From NCBI GenBank assembly GCA_964432925.1, contig CAYSPM010000003.1, positions 1 through 51,116 on the forward strand: 51,116 nt of DNA. The letters run 5' to 3'. Positions within the stretch are counted from its first letter, which is position 1. Every line of letters begins with the position of its first letter. The notes beneath the pieces are model-generated. The model was given only the letters and a program-made list of their open reading frames with translations, was not told the origin of the DNA and did no database searches. Shown here piece by piece: positions 34,906-44,295 of the stretch. Origin of the DNA: CAYNTC01 sp964432925. Its GTDB lineage: Bacteria; Planctomycetota; Phycisphaerae; Sedimentisphaerales; Anaerobacaceae. The position numbers and the translations under genes were made by a program.

Positions 34906-36144
34906 TTACTTCTCATCGAGGATATCGATTGCTTTGAACTTCTTTCCCTCGAGAAACTCAAGTGATGCACCACCACCGGTTGAAATGTGACTTATTTTTT
35001 CCTGTACGTCGAGCTTTTCTACCGCGCTTGCGCTATCGCCGCCGCCGATTATACTACGTGCGCCATTGTCTGTGGCTTCGGCCACCGCCAAAGCTACGGT
35101 CTTTGTGCCCTCATCGAACGGGGGCATTTCAAATATACCCATGGGGCCGTTCCAGACAATGGTCTTTGCATCCGTAATCTTGCTTGCGAACTTCTTGGCG
35201 GTGCTTGGGCCTATGTCCACCGCCTGCCAGCCCGAATCAATATCGCCTACGGCGATGCGGTGCGATGCTCCCTGTTTCAACTCGCGGACTACCCGATGGT
35301 CTACAGGCAGCATTACTTCACAACCCACCTCGGCGGCCTGATCCAGCAGTTGCAATGCCTTATCTATAAAGTCATTCTCGCACAGACTGTTGCCGATACT
35401 CTTGCCCATGCCCTTAAGAAATGTATAGGCCATAGCCCCACCGATGATTATACGGTCGACCTTATCCAGCAGATTCTCGATTACTCCAATCTTATCTGAA
35501 ACCTTCGCTCCGCCCAAAATGGCGACAAACGGTTTCTCCGGGGCGCTGAGCATGTCACCAAGATATTTCAACTCTTTCTCAATGAGAAAGCCTATGACTC
35601 GCGGTTTCCCCTCCATCACTTGTGGAACCGTGTACATCGAGGCGTTGTCTCTGTGCGCGGTGCCGAAGGCATCGTCAACATAAATATCCGCCATCTCAGC
35701 GAGCTGTTTGGCGAAATCATCTTTTGCCTGCCGCAGTTGGGCGTCTTCCTTCGCAGCTTTATCTTTGATAGTCTCTTCCTTATGAAAGCGAAGGTTCTCG
35801 AGCAGCATACAATCGCCCGGCTTAAGTGCCTGGGCTTTAGCTTTAGTCTCGTCACCGATGCAATCGTCTGTAATGATAACTTCCTTGAGTAAAAGTTCCG
35901 ACAATCTCTTTGCAACTGGTGCCAGAGAGAGTTTCTCGTCCTTTCGGCCTTTGGGTCTGCCCAGGTGACTCATAAGAATCAGTGAACCGCCACGGTCAAG
36001 TATGCTCTTTATCGTTGGCAGGGCTTTGACTATGCGGTCGTCACTAGTGATATTGCTGTTTTCGTCCAATGGCACATTAAAGTCGCATCGCATTAAAACC
36101 TTTTTTCCCTTCACATCGATATCAGCAACTGTTTTCTTAGCCAT
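34906..36144 (-). CDS. pgk: Phosphoglycerate kinase
   Basis: 412 residues from the ATG at 36144 (AGG upstream; the frame is open a further 90 bases, but MAKKTVADIDVKGKKVLMR is the normal N terminus). It makes ATP from 1,3-bisphosphoglycerate in glycolysis. All landmarks are present: RCDFNVPLD, SHLGRPKG, LLENLRFHKEE, DAFGTAHR, GGAKVSDKIGVI, NGPMGIFE and STGGGASLEFLEGK. It follows gap by 105 bp on the same strand, probably one operon. Confidence 0.97.
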   Translation of the reverse strand: MAKKTVADIDVKGKKVLMRCDFNVPLDENSNITSDDRIVKALPTIKSILDRGGSLILMSHLGRPKGRKDEKLSLAPVAKRLSELLLKEVIITDDCIGDETKAKAQALKPGDCMLLENLRFHKEETIKDKAAKEDAQLRQAKDDFAKQLAEMADIYVDDAFGTAHRDNASMYTVPQVMEGKPRVIGFLIEKELKYLGDMLSAPEKPFVAILGGAKVSDKIGVIENLLDKVDRIIIGGAMAYTFLKGMGKSIGNSLCENDFIDKALQLLDQAAEVGCEVMLPVDHRVVRELKQGASHRIAVGDIDSGWQAVDIGPSTAKKFASKITDAKTIVWNGPMGIFEMPPFDEGTKTVALAVAEATDNGARSIIGGGDSASAVEKLDVQEKISHISTGGGASLEFLEGKKFKAIDILDEK

Positions 36145-36249
36145 TTTTATACCTGCTGTAACAAGATTCTTTATGCTACTACCGCTCTGGTGGACGTTGG
36201 TTTTAGTTTCTGATTTATGCAGTTTCGTTGTCATAGTAGTCCCACCAGC

Positions 36250-37263
36250 TTACATACTTGCCATCTTTTCCATGATATCTACGCTGCGGTTTGAATAACC
36301 CCACTCGTTGTCGTACCAACTGACAACCTTGATCATATTACCCTTGACCATTGTCAAAAGTGAATCGAAGATGCTGGACGCAGGATCATTTACGATATCA
36401 CTGCTGACTATCGGCTCATCACAATAGACAAGTATTCCCTTCATTGGTCCCTCGGCGGCGGCTTTCATTGCACTGTTCACATCGTCAACAGTGGCATTCT
36501 TTCTGACGTTGACCACCAGATCTACGACGCTGCCGACCGGAATCGGAACACGGATGGCAAAGCCATCGAGTTTGCCGTCGATCTCGGGGATGACTTTGCC
36601 GATGGCCTTTGCTGCACCGGTCGTTGTGGGAATGATATTCACGGCGGCAGCACGGGCACGGCGCAGGTCCTTGTGTATCATATCTGCCACAGTCTGGTCG
36701 TTGGTGTAAGCGTGAATTGTGGTCATGAGTCCTTGCTCGATGCCGAATGAATCGTTCAGAACCTTAGCTATAGGTGCAAGGCAGTTAGTCGTGCAGCTTG
36801 CATTGGATACGCATTTGACGTCTTTGGTCAGCTTATCGTCATTAACGCCCAAAACGATAGTGGCATCGATATCGTCTTTGGCCGGCACGGTCAGGAGAAC
36901 CTTACTTGCGCCGGCTTTGAGGTGGTCGGTGTAGCCGCCTTTGGGTGATTCGGCTGTGCGGAAAATGCCGGTCGATTCTACAACAATCTTGGCACCCATA
37001 TCCTTCCAGGGCAGCTCAGCAGGGTTTTTGACAGCCAGTACATCGATGGCTTTACCGTTTATGATGAGCTTACTGTCTTTGGCCTCGACAGTGCCATTCC
37101 ATTTTCCCATCACGCTATCGTACTTGAACAGGTGGGCAAGGCTCTTGGCATCTGAGAGGTCGTTGACGGCTACAAGCTCAAGCTCACCTTTTCTTTGCAT
37201 AATTATTCTTGCCATAGCTCTTCCGATTCGGCCGAAACCGTTAATTGCAACCTTTGTTGCCAT
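36250..37263 (-). CDS. gap: Glyceraldehyde-3-phosphate dehydrogenase, type I
   Basis: 337 residues from the ATG at 37263, with AAGGAG eleven bases upstream (the open frame extends to 37371, but those residues are not part of the fold). NAD-dependent oxidation and phosphorylation of G3P. Rossmann motif INGFGRIGR, Asp35 in VAVNDL favouring NAD over NADP, catalytic Cys157 in SNASCTTNCLAP, and WYDNEWGYSNR near the end. It is upstream of pgk in transcription order, the standard glycolytic pairing. Confidence 0.97.
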   Translation of the reverse strand: MATKVAINGFGRIGRAMARIIMQRKGELELVAVNDLSDAKSLAHLFKYDSVMGKWNGTVEAKDSKLIINGKAIDVLAVKNPAELPWKDMGAKIVVESTGIFRTAESPKGGYTDHLKAGASKVLLTVPAKDDIDATIVLGVNDDKLTKDVKCVSNASCTTNCLAPIAKVLNDSFGIEQGLMTTIHAYTNDQTVADMIHKDLRRARAAAVNIIPTTTGAAKAIGKVIPEIDGKLDGFAIRVPIPVGSVVDLVVNVRKNATVDDVNSAMKAAAEGPMKGILVYCDEPIVSSDIVNDPASSIFDSLLTMVKGNMIKVVSWYDNEWGYSNRSVDIMEKMASM

Positions 37264-37827
37264 TTTGAATTTCTCCTTATTTTCAATAATGTAAACGCGG
37301 TTTTTCTTGTCTAATCCTGCCCCAACTTCGGTTGTGGGCGAACAGAGAGAGTACTTTAGTGAGAAGTGCATTTGCTGTCAAGGTTTTATTCTCTCGATCC
37401 TGGGAGGTTTTGAAATATCACATGCCATTAACTGTTTTTCTTGACCAACTGAGAATAATACTGATTGTGAATAATCAATGCGCTTATTCTTGTCATTTCG
37501 AGCGCAGCGAAGCGGAGTCGAGAAATCCCTCGGCTTGGCTCGGGACAGGTCTGCTTTTTAATGGCTAAGCCATAAATAGATTTCTCCACTTCGCCCCCGT
37601 TTCTGTCTTCGACAGAAGACACGGGGGCTTCCATTCTCCGTCCATTAGGGACTGCGAAGGATGAATCGGTCGAAATGACAAAGGCGCAAATATCAAGCAC
37701 AATTGCTATAAAAGCAAAGATAGGAACCAAGAAGCGGTTGGTGGAGTAAGCTGAATGTTGACTGCCCGCTTTGGGGTGCCAGCGTGAAACGACGAGGCTC
37801 TGAGCTCAAACAGTCACGCGGTTGCTG
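37264..37827. other. Intergenic region with dispersed repeat
   Basis: Carries the gap promoter region and the 248-bp copy B of the dispersed element. I see no gene; short frames here lie within the repeat. Confidence 0.55.
37458..37705. repeat. Dispersed repeat element, copy B (248 bp)
   Basis: Same orientation as copy A. Ends TTGTCATTTCGA (37490-37501) and TCGAAATGACAA (37670-37681), with identical outer flanks. The interior differs after GATTTCTCCACTTCG, where B carries an extra CCCCCG..CGGGGG hairpin around 37590-37625. Confidence 0.8.
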
Positions 37828-39048
37828 TTATCTTAATGTCTTCGCTTTTCGTATTGGCTTTTCGTTTATGAATCGGCTGATGTTACGGACAGCCTGGCGG
37901 AGACGCTGTTCGTTTTCCACGAGCGCTATTCGCATATACCCCTCGCCATTTTCTCCAAAGGCCCTGCCCGGAGCGATTGCAACCTCAGCGTGCTCCATTA
38001 GGTCCATCGCGTAATCGATGGTACCCTTACCCTTTAGGTGTTCCTCAGGTACTCTCGCCCATACGAACATGCTGGCACGTGGTTTATCTACTTTCCAGCC
38101 GATTCTATCCAAGCCTTGGCAAAGCACATCACGACGGCTGCGGTATCTTTCGTTCTGCGCTATTATTTCGTTATCGCAGTGCCGTAGTGCAATGATGCCG
38201 GCAATTTGAATCGCTTGGAATATGCCGTAGTCGTAATAACCCTTTATAGTTGCAAGATAGTTAATCATTTCTTTATTACCGGCAACGAAGCCTATGCGAA
38301 AGCCCGCCATGTTGTAGGGCTTGCTCATGGTGATGAATTCGACGCCGACATCTTTTGCGCCTTTGGCCGATAAAAAGCTCGGCGCTTTGTAGCCATCGAA
38401 GCATGTCTCGCCGTATGCAAAATCATGAATGACAGCGATTTTGAAACGCTTGGCAACATCCACGACTGTCTCAAAAAACCCTTCCTCGACGGTCATAGTG
38501 GTTGGATTATGGGGGTAGTTTAGAATCAGAAGCTTCGGCTTGGGATAGAGATTCTCGCAGACCGTCGCAATTGTATCGAGAAATTTCTGATCGTTGCCGA
38601 GAGGCACGGTTATGACGTTTGCGCCCGCCAGTGCCACGGAATAGTTATGTATTGGAAAGGCCGGGTCCGGAACAATCGCGGTATCACCTGGGCCAAGCAT
38701 CGCCAGGCACAGATGGCTGAAGCCCTCCTTTGAGCCGATACACGCGAGTATCTCATTTTCCCAGTCGAGCTGGACGTTCCATTTCTTCTCGTATTTGATA
38801 GCTATTTCTTTTCGCAGGCCTTTAATGCCTTTTGATGCACTATAGCGGTGGTTGCGCCTATCCTGAACTGCATTGCATAACTTATCAATGACGATCTGCG
38901 GAGCTCCGTCGGAGGGATTACCCATACCGAGGTCGATAATATCTGCTCCTTGTTGTCGTTTGGTCAGTTTTAGTGCATTAAGCCGGCCAAATAAATAAGG
39001 CGGCAAACGCGTGATTCTCTGCGCAGGCTTGATCTTGAATTCTGTCAT
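37828..39048 (-). CDS. Aminotransferase class I/II, AlaC-like
   Basis: 406 residues of a PLP-dependent fold-type I aminotransferase. It opens with ITRLPPYLFGRLNALK and DIIDLGMGNPSDGAP. ACIGSKEGFSHL is the phosphate-binding region, LNYPHNPTT contains the conserved Asn, and VIHDFAYGE and FITMSKPYNMAGFRIGF follow; the PLP lysine is the Lys of SKPYNMAG. The pattern is that of alanine transaminase AlaC and related aspartate-family enzymes, making alanine from pyruvate and glutamate. The exact substrate cannot be assigned. The nearest neighbour upstream is tRNA-Arg. Confidence 0.88.
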   Translation of the reverse strand: MTEFKIKPAQRITRLPPYLFGRLNALKLTKRQQGADIIDLGMGNPSDGAPQIVIDKLCNAVQDRRNHRYSASKGIKGLRKEIAIKYEKKWNVQLDWENEILACIGSKEGFSHLCLAMLGPGDTAIVPDPAFPIHNYSVALAGANVITVPLGNDQKFLDTIATVCENLYPKPKLLILNYPHNPTTMTVEEGFFETVVDVAKRFKIAVIHDFAYGETCFDGYKAPSFLSAKGAKDVGVEFITMSKPYNMAGFRIGFVAGNKEMINYLATIKGYYDYGIFQAIQIAGIIALRHCDNEIIAQNERYRSRRDVLCQGLDRIGWKVDKPRASMFVWARVPEEHLKGKGTIDYAMDLMEHAEVAIAPGRAFGENGEGYMRIALVENEQRLRQAVRNISRFINEKPIRKAKTLR

Positions 39049-39165
39049 TACTCTAACCTATCTATCAGGTACAAAACTCGTCTATATACAATCGGACAGC
39101 TTACAGAAAACAGGTAAATTTTCCAACGATTTTATTCTTGCCCCATCGGAGTGAGAAAATTAGAA

Positions 39166-39239
39166 CACGCCCGGCAGGACTCGAACCTGCGACCTACGGA
39201 TTAGAAATCCGTTGCTCTGTCCAACTGAGCTACGGGCGC
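39166..39239 (-). tRNA. tRNA-Arg (anticodon TCT)
   Basis: 74 nucleotides that fold as a cloverleaf. Acceptor GCGCCCG pairs with CGGGCGT (last pair G-T), the D-arm reads GCTC..GAGC, the anticodon loop ATTTCTAAT gives TCT, and the T-arm contains GGTTCGAGTCC. The 3' CCA is not encoded. It reads AGA codons. Confidence 0.96.
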
Positions 39240-39321
39240 CTCAATCATAAGTCTTTTTAATGTAACAACTTCCTACACACACTGTCAATCCTATTAGCAA
39301 GAAAAACCAAAAACACACTCA

Positions 39322-39343
39322 TTTGCGTCAGTTTTGCGTCAGT
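39322..39343. repeat. Tandem 11-bp direct repeat at the recombinase 3' end
   Basis: TTTGCGTCAGT occurs twice with no spacer, spanning the stop codon of the recombinase fragment. It could be an arm-type binding site for that recombinase. Confidence 0.55.
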
Positions 39344-39780
39344 CGGGATACGTCCTCGCCAGAATCTTGTTTACCCACTTACTGGCAGACTGGATGTCTT
39401 CTGACCGCACTGCCAGATAATATTTCCTTGTCGTTGTCATGCTCGCGTGTCCCGCTAACTGCTGCACCACCTGGATAGGTAATTTCTCAGCCCAGTTGGT
39501 AAGAGCAGACCTGCGAAGGTCGTGTATCGTGCAGTCAGCTACCTTTGCTCTACGGCGAACTACGCTAAAATCTCTGCCAAGATTATTTATCAACTCGGAA
39601 CGCGGGGTCCACTTGCCGATCTCTCGGCGTTCTTTTATCTTCTCAAGACGCTTGGGTGAAACAAACACATACGGGTGTCCCTCAGACGCTTCGGCTTGCA
39701 TATTGACCAACAAATCAGCGGCTTCGTTTGACATTGGTACGACCCGATTCTTCCGGCTCTTGTCACGTCCCGGCTTCAGG
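39339..39780 (-). pseudogene. Truncated tyrosine recombinase (phage-type integrase)
   Basis: The C-terminal ~145 residues of a tyrosine recombinase: GRDKSRKNRVVPMS, then CTIHDLRRSALTNWA (His-x-x-Arg), LAGHASMTTTRKYY (His and the Tyr nucleophile). The first catalytic Arg and the whole N-terminal part are missing. Homology stops near 39780, where the opposite-strand helicase fragment begins; the extra 45 codons upstream to 39914 are antisense helicase sequence. It therefore looks like a deletion remnant, not an active enzyme. It lies 99 bases from the 5' end of tRNA-Arg. Confidence 0.8.
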
Positions 39781-40400
39781 AACTGCTGCTGGATGAAGGA
39801 ATAGACGCGGAGATTTTGAGGGCCTCGGTAAATCCTGAAAAGAGGGAGGAGTGGATTCGGCGCAAGGTAAAGTCCGGCACCGATGTGGTGATAGCAAATC
39901 CGAAACTGGTTCAAACAGGTTTAGACCTCTACGATTTCCCGGAGCTTACATTTTATCAGACGGGATATTCGATATTCACTCTGAGGCAGGCCTCGCGCCG
40001 CTCCTGGCGGATAGGGCAGCACAGGCCGGTGACGGTACACTACTTGTATTACCGCCCCACGATGCAGGAAAGAGCTATGCAGCTCATGGGTTTGAAGCTC
40101 GAGGCAAGTCTCGCAATTGAAGGCAAGTTCAGCACAGAAGGCCTTCTTGCCCTGACCGCTGGCGAGGACATGACCACCGCTATGGCCAAGGCCCTGGTCG
40201 AAGGGCTGGAGACTGAAGGAGTCGAGCAGGTGTGGTCCAAGCTAAATCAATCAAACAAGACAGAGTACCAAGAGCCAGCACCTGACGGCATGCTGTTTTA
40301 CGTTGACCCGCAAAGCTTCCTGAAAAAGAAGAGAACCGGACGCAGGAGGAAAAAGGCTGCGTCCGGAAGCGAACAGATGTTGTTGTTCGGTGATTTGTGA
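39771..40400 (+). pseudogene. C-terminal fragment of an SNF2-type helicase
   Basis: About 210 codons. From 39771 the frame reads RLQELLLDEGIDAEILRA, then REEWIRRKVKSGTDVVIANPKLVQTGLDLYDFP and SRRSWRIGQHRPVTVHYLYY. These are helicase motifs IV-VI of a superfamily 2 (SNF2-like) enzyme, including the arginine finger RIGQ. The tail is Lys/Arg-rich and ends EQMLLFGDL. The N-terminal helicase lobe is absent and there is a stop shortly upstream, so the protein is truncated at the same breakpoint as the recombinase. It is probably phage- or ICE-derived. Confidence 0.78.
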
Positions 40401-40732
40401 TCTGTATCCAATGATGAGCAGGTCGTAAGCGAAGGAATATAGATTTATAAATCAAGTCAGTCGATAATACAATTGTGATGATATTATGCGGCAAAAGATG
40501 CTTGTTTTTATTGACGCGGACAAAATCGACAAACGAGAATTTGAGAGGATATATAAGCTGCTTAAGAAATAGACTTGCTTGCGGTTAGAGTTCTCGCTCT
40601 CAGTTCACTTTTTGTCTGTTCTGCGGAGCTTGCCGAAGGTAGGCACGCGGCAGCGTTCCCTCAGAAAACCTATGCAGGAATTTTACGTTGCCAATCCGCA
40701 GCCGCAAGCTGGTTGAAAAAGGGCAGAATTGT
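40401..40732. other. 332-bp region, one small frame
   Basis: Except for the 28-codon frame at 40486-40572 I see nothing. The stretch 40574-40730 is without a ribosome site or recognisable product. Confidence 0.5.
40486..40572 (+). CDS. Possible small protein of 28 residues
   Basis: ATG to TAG encodes MRQKMLVFIDADKIDKREFE and a Lys-rich helix end. Amino-acid composition is protein-like, but there is no strong ribosome site and no family is recognised. It may be a real small gene or the edge of a larger deleted one. Confidence 0.3.
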   Translation: MRQKMLVFIDADKIDKREFERIYKLLKK

Positions 40733-41419
40733 TTACATATACTTTTCGAGTGTAATCTTCATCCAGATGTCTGTCAGTTCCATCCGATAACTGTCTTTGA
40801 ATGTGGTTCGGTCTAAAATACCTTTGATTTTGCTCTCGTACTCTTCCCTTGTAAAACCGTGCATTTCGGTGACTTTACTTAAAATTCGGTAAACCCAAAT
40901 TCCGTACTCCTTCTTTATTCTATCAGCTTCGTGCTTGAGGGCATCAGGGCATCCATCATATATCCACGCTTCCTTATCGCTTTTCAAGACGCGATAACAT
41001 TCATCGAATACCCTGGCCGGTCTCTTCCAGTGATGCAGAGCTCCTGTGCTAACGATAAAATCGACCGAATCGTCCTCGAAAGGAAGTTCGGCCACATTGC
41101 CTAAATGAAATCGAGCATTTCCAACACCTTTCGCATGCCTGCTTGCAATCCTGACCATCTGTCTGCCCAAGTCAATGCCATAAACCTGCACATCTGATGT
41201 CTTCTTTGCTATTTCTATCGACAGGTAACCCGTTCCTGAACCCAAATCGAGAACAGTCCCGCTGTGTATGTGCTCAGCTATATCATTGGCAATCTTGCTT
41301 TCCGGTTTTGCAAGAACCCTTCTCGGGATGGCATCGTAAATTATGGCCCCAGGGGCCGGAATTGCTTCAAACCTGCTCTGCACGCCCCTGATATACTTTG
41401 TTAAGGACATAATTATCAT
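40733..41419 (-). CDS. Class I SAM-dependent methyltransferase
   Basis: 228 residues. Motif I is VLDLGSGTGYLSIEIA (SAM glycine loop), then GIDLGRQM (motif II acidic residue), NVAELPFEDDSVDFIVSTGALHHW (motifs III-IV) and a short variable C terminus. The type is Methyltransf_11/25, used for small molecules, quinones or lipids; the substrate is unknown. It runs opposite to its neighbours and has no operon partner. The start could be the ATG at 41410, three codons in. Confidence 0.85.
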   Translation of the reverse strand: MIIMSLTKYIRGVQSRFEAIPAPGAIIYDAIPRRVLAKPESKIANDIAEHIHSGTVLDLGSGTGYLSIEIAKKTSDVQVYGIDLGRQMVRIASRHAKGVGNARFHLGNVAELPFEDDSVDFIVSTGALHHWKRPARVFDECYRVLKSDKEAWIYDGCPDALKHEADRIKKEYGIWVYRILSKVTEMHGFTREEYESKIKGILDRTTFKDSYRMELTDIWMKITLEKYM

Positions 41420-41660
41420 TTCACAAGAATTTTTATAAAGCAGCGTATACTTTTATCAGCTACGTTAGCGAGTTTCTCTGCTACCAGAATACCCCATTGC
41501 GTTAGAGACGCAACCTTTTTGCCATAGGTTCGGTCAGTGCAAACGCTAAGGAACCCTTTATGTTCCGTTTTTTTTGCACATGCACAAACTGCAACGCCTA
41601 TGTTGGTGAGCCATTTATTACCGGTTCGCCAACACTCAACTCTCATTCTCAGGGTGAAAC

Positions 41661-42266
41661 ATGCGTGGCCGGAAAAATACGGTAGGGAAGATTTATCCGA
41701 AGTACCAGCCGTATCCAGTTACCTGGGATTTGAAAGAAAAGGCATACTCTCCCGAAAACGCATTCGATCCTGCACATCGAAGACGGGAGGACAAGAACAG
41801 CGTTATCCCCCGAGATTTCCATGACCTCATAGGAGAGCCTACCCCTCCCGAGTTCTTCCAGCCAGAACCGACACCGTCCAATGACAAAGGAGGGCTACGA
41901 CCTCTTCGTCTGCTACAATCCCTCTTCGCAGACCGGTTGAGCTTTTTGCAGCGGGCTCTTGATGAACTGGATGCCGCCAAAAAGGAGAGGCAACGACTAA
42001 TAAAGTATGTTCTTGACGAACTTGATCCGGAGATTCAGGAGTGTGAAGCGTCTCTTTCGGCGCTGAAGGCCGCTCTTAACAACAGCGAACGCAGACACAA
42101 TCTCGAACGCAGATTGTTCGAGCTAAAACGAGAACGCAGACGGGAAGCACTGATGAGCTGGCGGGACTTGGTCTGGCTCAGAGGCGAAATCAGGAAGCTC
42201 CAACGTGAAATTGATGCTATCAGCAGAACCCCCAGCCCTGCTGAAAACCAACAACCTCCAACGTGA
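41661..42266 (+). CDS. Coiled-coil protein of unknown function, partner of the ATPase
   Basis: 201 residues; CAGGGTG precedes the ATG. The first ~85 residues are Pro-rich and basic (GKIYPKYQPYPVTWDLKEK) and probably extended. Residues 85-190 are strongly helical and charged (LQRALDELDAAKKERQRLIKYVLDEL; ERRHNLERRLFELKRERRREAL), a predicted coiled coil. No enzymatic motif. Its stop TGA lies within the GTGA that starts the next gene, so the two are translationally coupled. It may be a structural or tethering subunit of the ATPase complex (inference). Confidence 0.65.
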   Translation: MRGRKNTVGKIYPKYQPYPVTWDLKEKAYSPENAFDPAHRRREDKNSVIPRDFHDLIGEPTPPEFFQPEPTPSNDKGGLRPLRLLQSLFADRLSFLQRALDELDAAKKERQRLIKYVLDELDPEIQECEASLSALKAALNNSERRHNLERRLFELKRERRREALMSWRDLVWLRGEIRKLQREIDAISRTPSPAENQQPPT

Positions 42267-44224
42267 TTTGTATGTATTCCACGGAATTCAAGGAACTCCT
42301 GGCAAAACTCCGTCCTGTTATAGGCGAGATGGCTGATGCCTTCTGGTTAGCAACACTTCTCGATCCCGGTCAAGAGAAAGATATACATGCTGTCGCCCAG
42401 GCCATGGCGGCTGAATTACTTGACGAGAGTTATATCGGAAGAAACATCTTGCTGGAACCTCCGCCACGAGACAAAGTCAAAGGCGAATACCCGCTTGGAA
42501 CGGTAATTTATGCTAATAAACCAATATGCTCCTTTGGTTTGCTTGACAGCGACCTACCTCAACACGTTGCAATTCTTGGGCGTTCAGGTGCAGGCAAAAC
42601 TAACGTGGGTTATCTATTAGTGTGGAACTTGCTTTGTGCAGGTAAACCATTCATTGTCCTCGACTGGCGTGGAACCTATAAGCACTTCCTGCGTCGGCCA
42701 GAAGGAAAAGAGATTATGGTATTCAATTTGGGCGATGATAAATCGCTATCGTTCAATCCACTCGACCCGCCTCCAAACCTCACCAAAAATCAGGCTCAGG
42801 CTTATTTGCGGGATATAGTATCTATTATTACGACCACCTACCTGCCGGGTCATCACCTGCTTAGCACGCGAGGGGTCGAATATTTCTTTCTCAAAGCCCT
42901 CGATCTTCTCGGAGTTGACGGCGATAAACCGGTAACCTTCAACGACATTTACAACTTCATGAAAGGCTACCATGCAGATTCGAGGGAAATGGACTGGAAG
43001 GTTTCGGCACTCAATATCCTGTTCAAACTGACCACCGGCCCTATCGGTTGGCTTATGAATTCTGCCGAAGCCTGTACTGCTGCTGATATCCTTGACAAAC
43101 CGGTCGTCTTGGAGCTCACCGCTCTGGGAAGCGAAACCGACCGGTCAGTGTTTACTCAAACTCTACTGCTATGGCTGTACTATAACCGCCTTGCAGAAGG
43201 CAAATCACAAACCTTCAAACATGCCGTACTCATTGAGGAAGCACACAACCTTTTTCTAAAGCGACCGAATTCCGAACAATCCGTTCACGACCTGATGCTC
43301 AGGCAGATGCGAGAACTCGGCGAGAGTCTGGTTCTTCTCGATCAGAATCCCAGTCTTTTAACCGTCCCGGCACTGGGTAACACGGGCGTTACCATTTGCC
43401 TGAACCTCAAACACGGAGATGACGTGGAGGCTGCCGGAAAAGCTATGACCCTCCCCCGTGAGAACTGGGATTACATCGGCAGGCTGCCTGTCGGTCAAGG
43501 TATCGTTAAATTGCAGGACCGGTGGATGAAACCATTTCTTGTTCGATTTCCTGAATTTCCTGTTTCAAGCTCTTCAGGAACGCCAGATACTCAAAGAAAG
43601 CATTCCAGAAGCGATTCGGTAAAGAAAAGTATTGAGGATCTCCGGCTGGCCTTAAACGAGGCGATTAGGGCTATTAGGGACACGGACAGAAGGGAAAACA
43701 ACGGAGGCCTAATAGGTACACGGGAACGAAATTTATTGTTGGATATTGCAGGGCATCCTTTGTCCGTGGTTACCGAAAGATACAGCCATCTCGGTTGGAA
43801 CGTATATGCCGGAACCAAGGTGAAAAAAAAGTTGCTGGAAAAAGGGTTAGTCCACCAGGAGAAAGTTAGTGTACCAAATGGCAGCGTCGCGCTGTTGAAG
43901 CTTACCGAGCAAGGCCGGAGGCTGCTCGAATCATGGGGAAAGAAAGTCAAAGCTCTGCCCAAGAACGCCAGCCTTGAGCACGAGTATTACAAGCACATGG
44001 TCGCAGAGCAGTATCGGCAGAAAGGGTATGAGATTGAAGAGGAAGTGCCGATAGGCGATGGCAAAGCGGTTGACCTGGTTGCGACAAAAGACGGTAAGAG
44101 GATAGCGATTGAGGTAGAGACTGGGAAGTCGGATGTCGAAGCTAACGTGAGGAAGTGCAGGCAAGCGGGGTTTGAAAAGGTGGTCGTAGTGCCAACGAAA
44201 AAGCTTTGCGGCTCTATCAGTTAG
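42263..44224 (+). CDS. HerA/FtsK-like ATPase with winged-helix and nuclease-like C terminus
   Basis: 653 residues, GTG start. Walker A GRSGAGKT at 106-113, VLDWRGTYK at about 132-140 and Walker B VLIEEAHNL at 322-330 place it with HerA/VirB4/VirD4-type DNA-pumping ATPases. After a Ser-rich hinge (433-452) comes a winged helix with LKLTEQGRRLLESWGKK (about 480-560). Residues 572-645 read like a PD-(D/E)XK-type domain (AVDLVATKDGKRIAIEVETGK, with Asp604, Glu617 and Glu619). By family it would move on double-stranded DNA; coupling to cleavage is inference. Mobile-element conjugation or phage defence are the two likely roles. Confidence 0.8.
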   Translation: MICMYSTEFKELLAKLRPVIGEMADAFWLATLLDPGQEKDIHAVAQAMAAELLDESYIGRNILLEPPPRDKVKGEYPLGTVIYANKPICSFGLLDSDLPQHVAILGRSGAGKTNVGYLLVWNLLCAGKPFIVLDWRGTYKHFLRRPEGKEIMVFNLGDDKSLSFNPLDPPPNLTKNQAQAYLRDIVSIITTTYLPGHHLLSTRGVEYFFLKALDLLGVDGDKPVTFNDIYNFMKGYHADSREMDWKVSALNILFKLTTGPIGWLMNSAEACTAADILDKPVVLELTALGSETDRSVFTQTLLLWLYYNRLAEGKSQTFKHAVLIEEAHNLFLKRPNSEQSVHDLMLRQMRELGESLVLLDQNPSLLTVPALGNTGVTICLNLKHGDDVEAAGKAMTLPRENWDYIGRLPVGQGIVKLQDRWMKPFLVRFPEFPVSSSSGTPDTQRKHSRSDSVKKSIEDLRLALNEAIRAIRDTDRRENNGGLIGTRERNLLLDIAGHPLSVVTERYSHLGWNVYAGTKVKKKLLEKGLVHQEKVSVPNGSVALLKLTEQGRRLLESWGKKVKALPKNASLEHEYYKHMVAEQYRQKGYEIEEEVPIGDGKAVDLVATKDGKRIAIEVETGKSDVEANVRKCRQAGFEKVVVVPTKKLCGSIS

Positions 44225-44295
44225 ACTTTTCGAATACAACCTCATAGAATGGTCGCCAAAGCATCGGCGACCTTTATCATAATTAGGTGAATACA

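Noticed and set aside
39166..39343. tRNA-Arg as the attachment site of the adjacent recombinase
   Set aside because: The recombinase lies on the 5' side of the tRNA, whereas integration usually uses the 3' end, and I found no second copy of the tRNA 3' end in the window.
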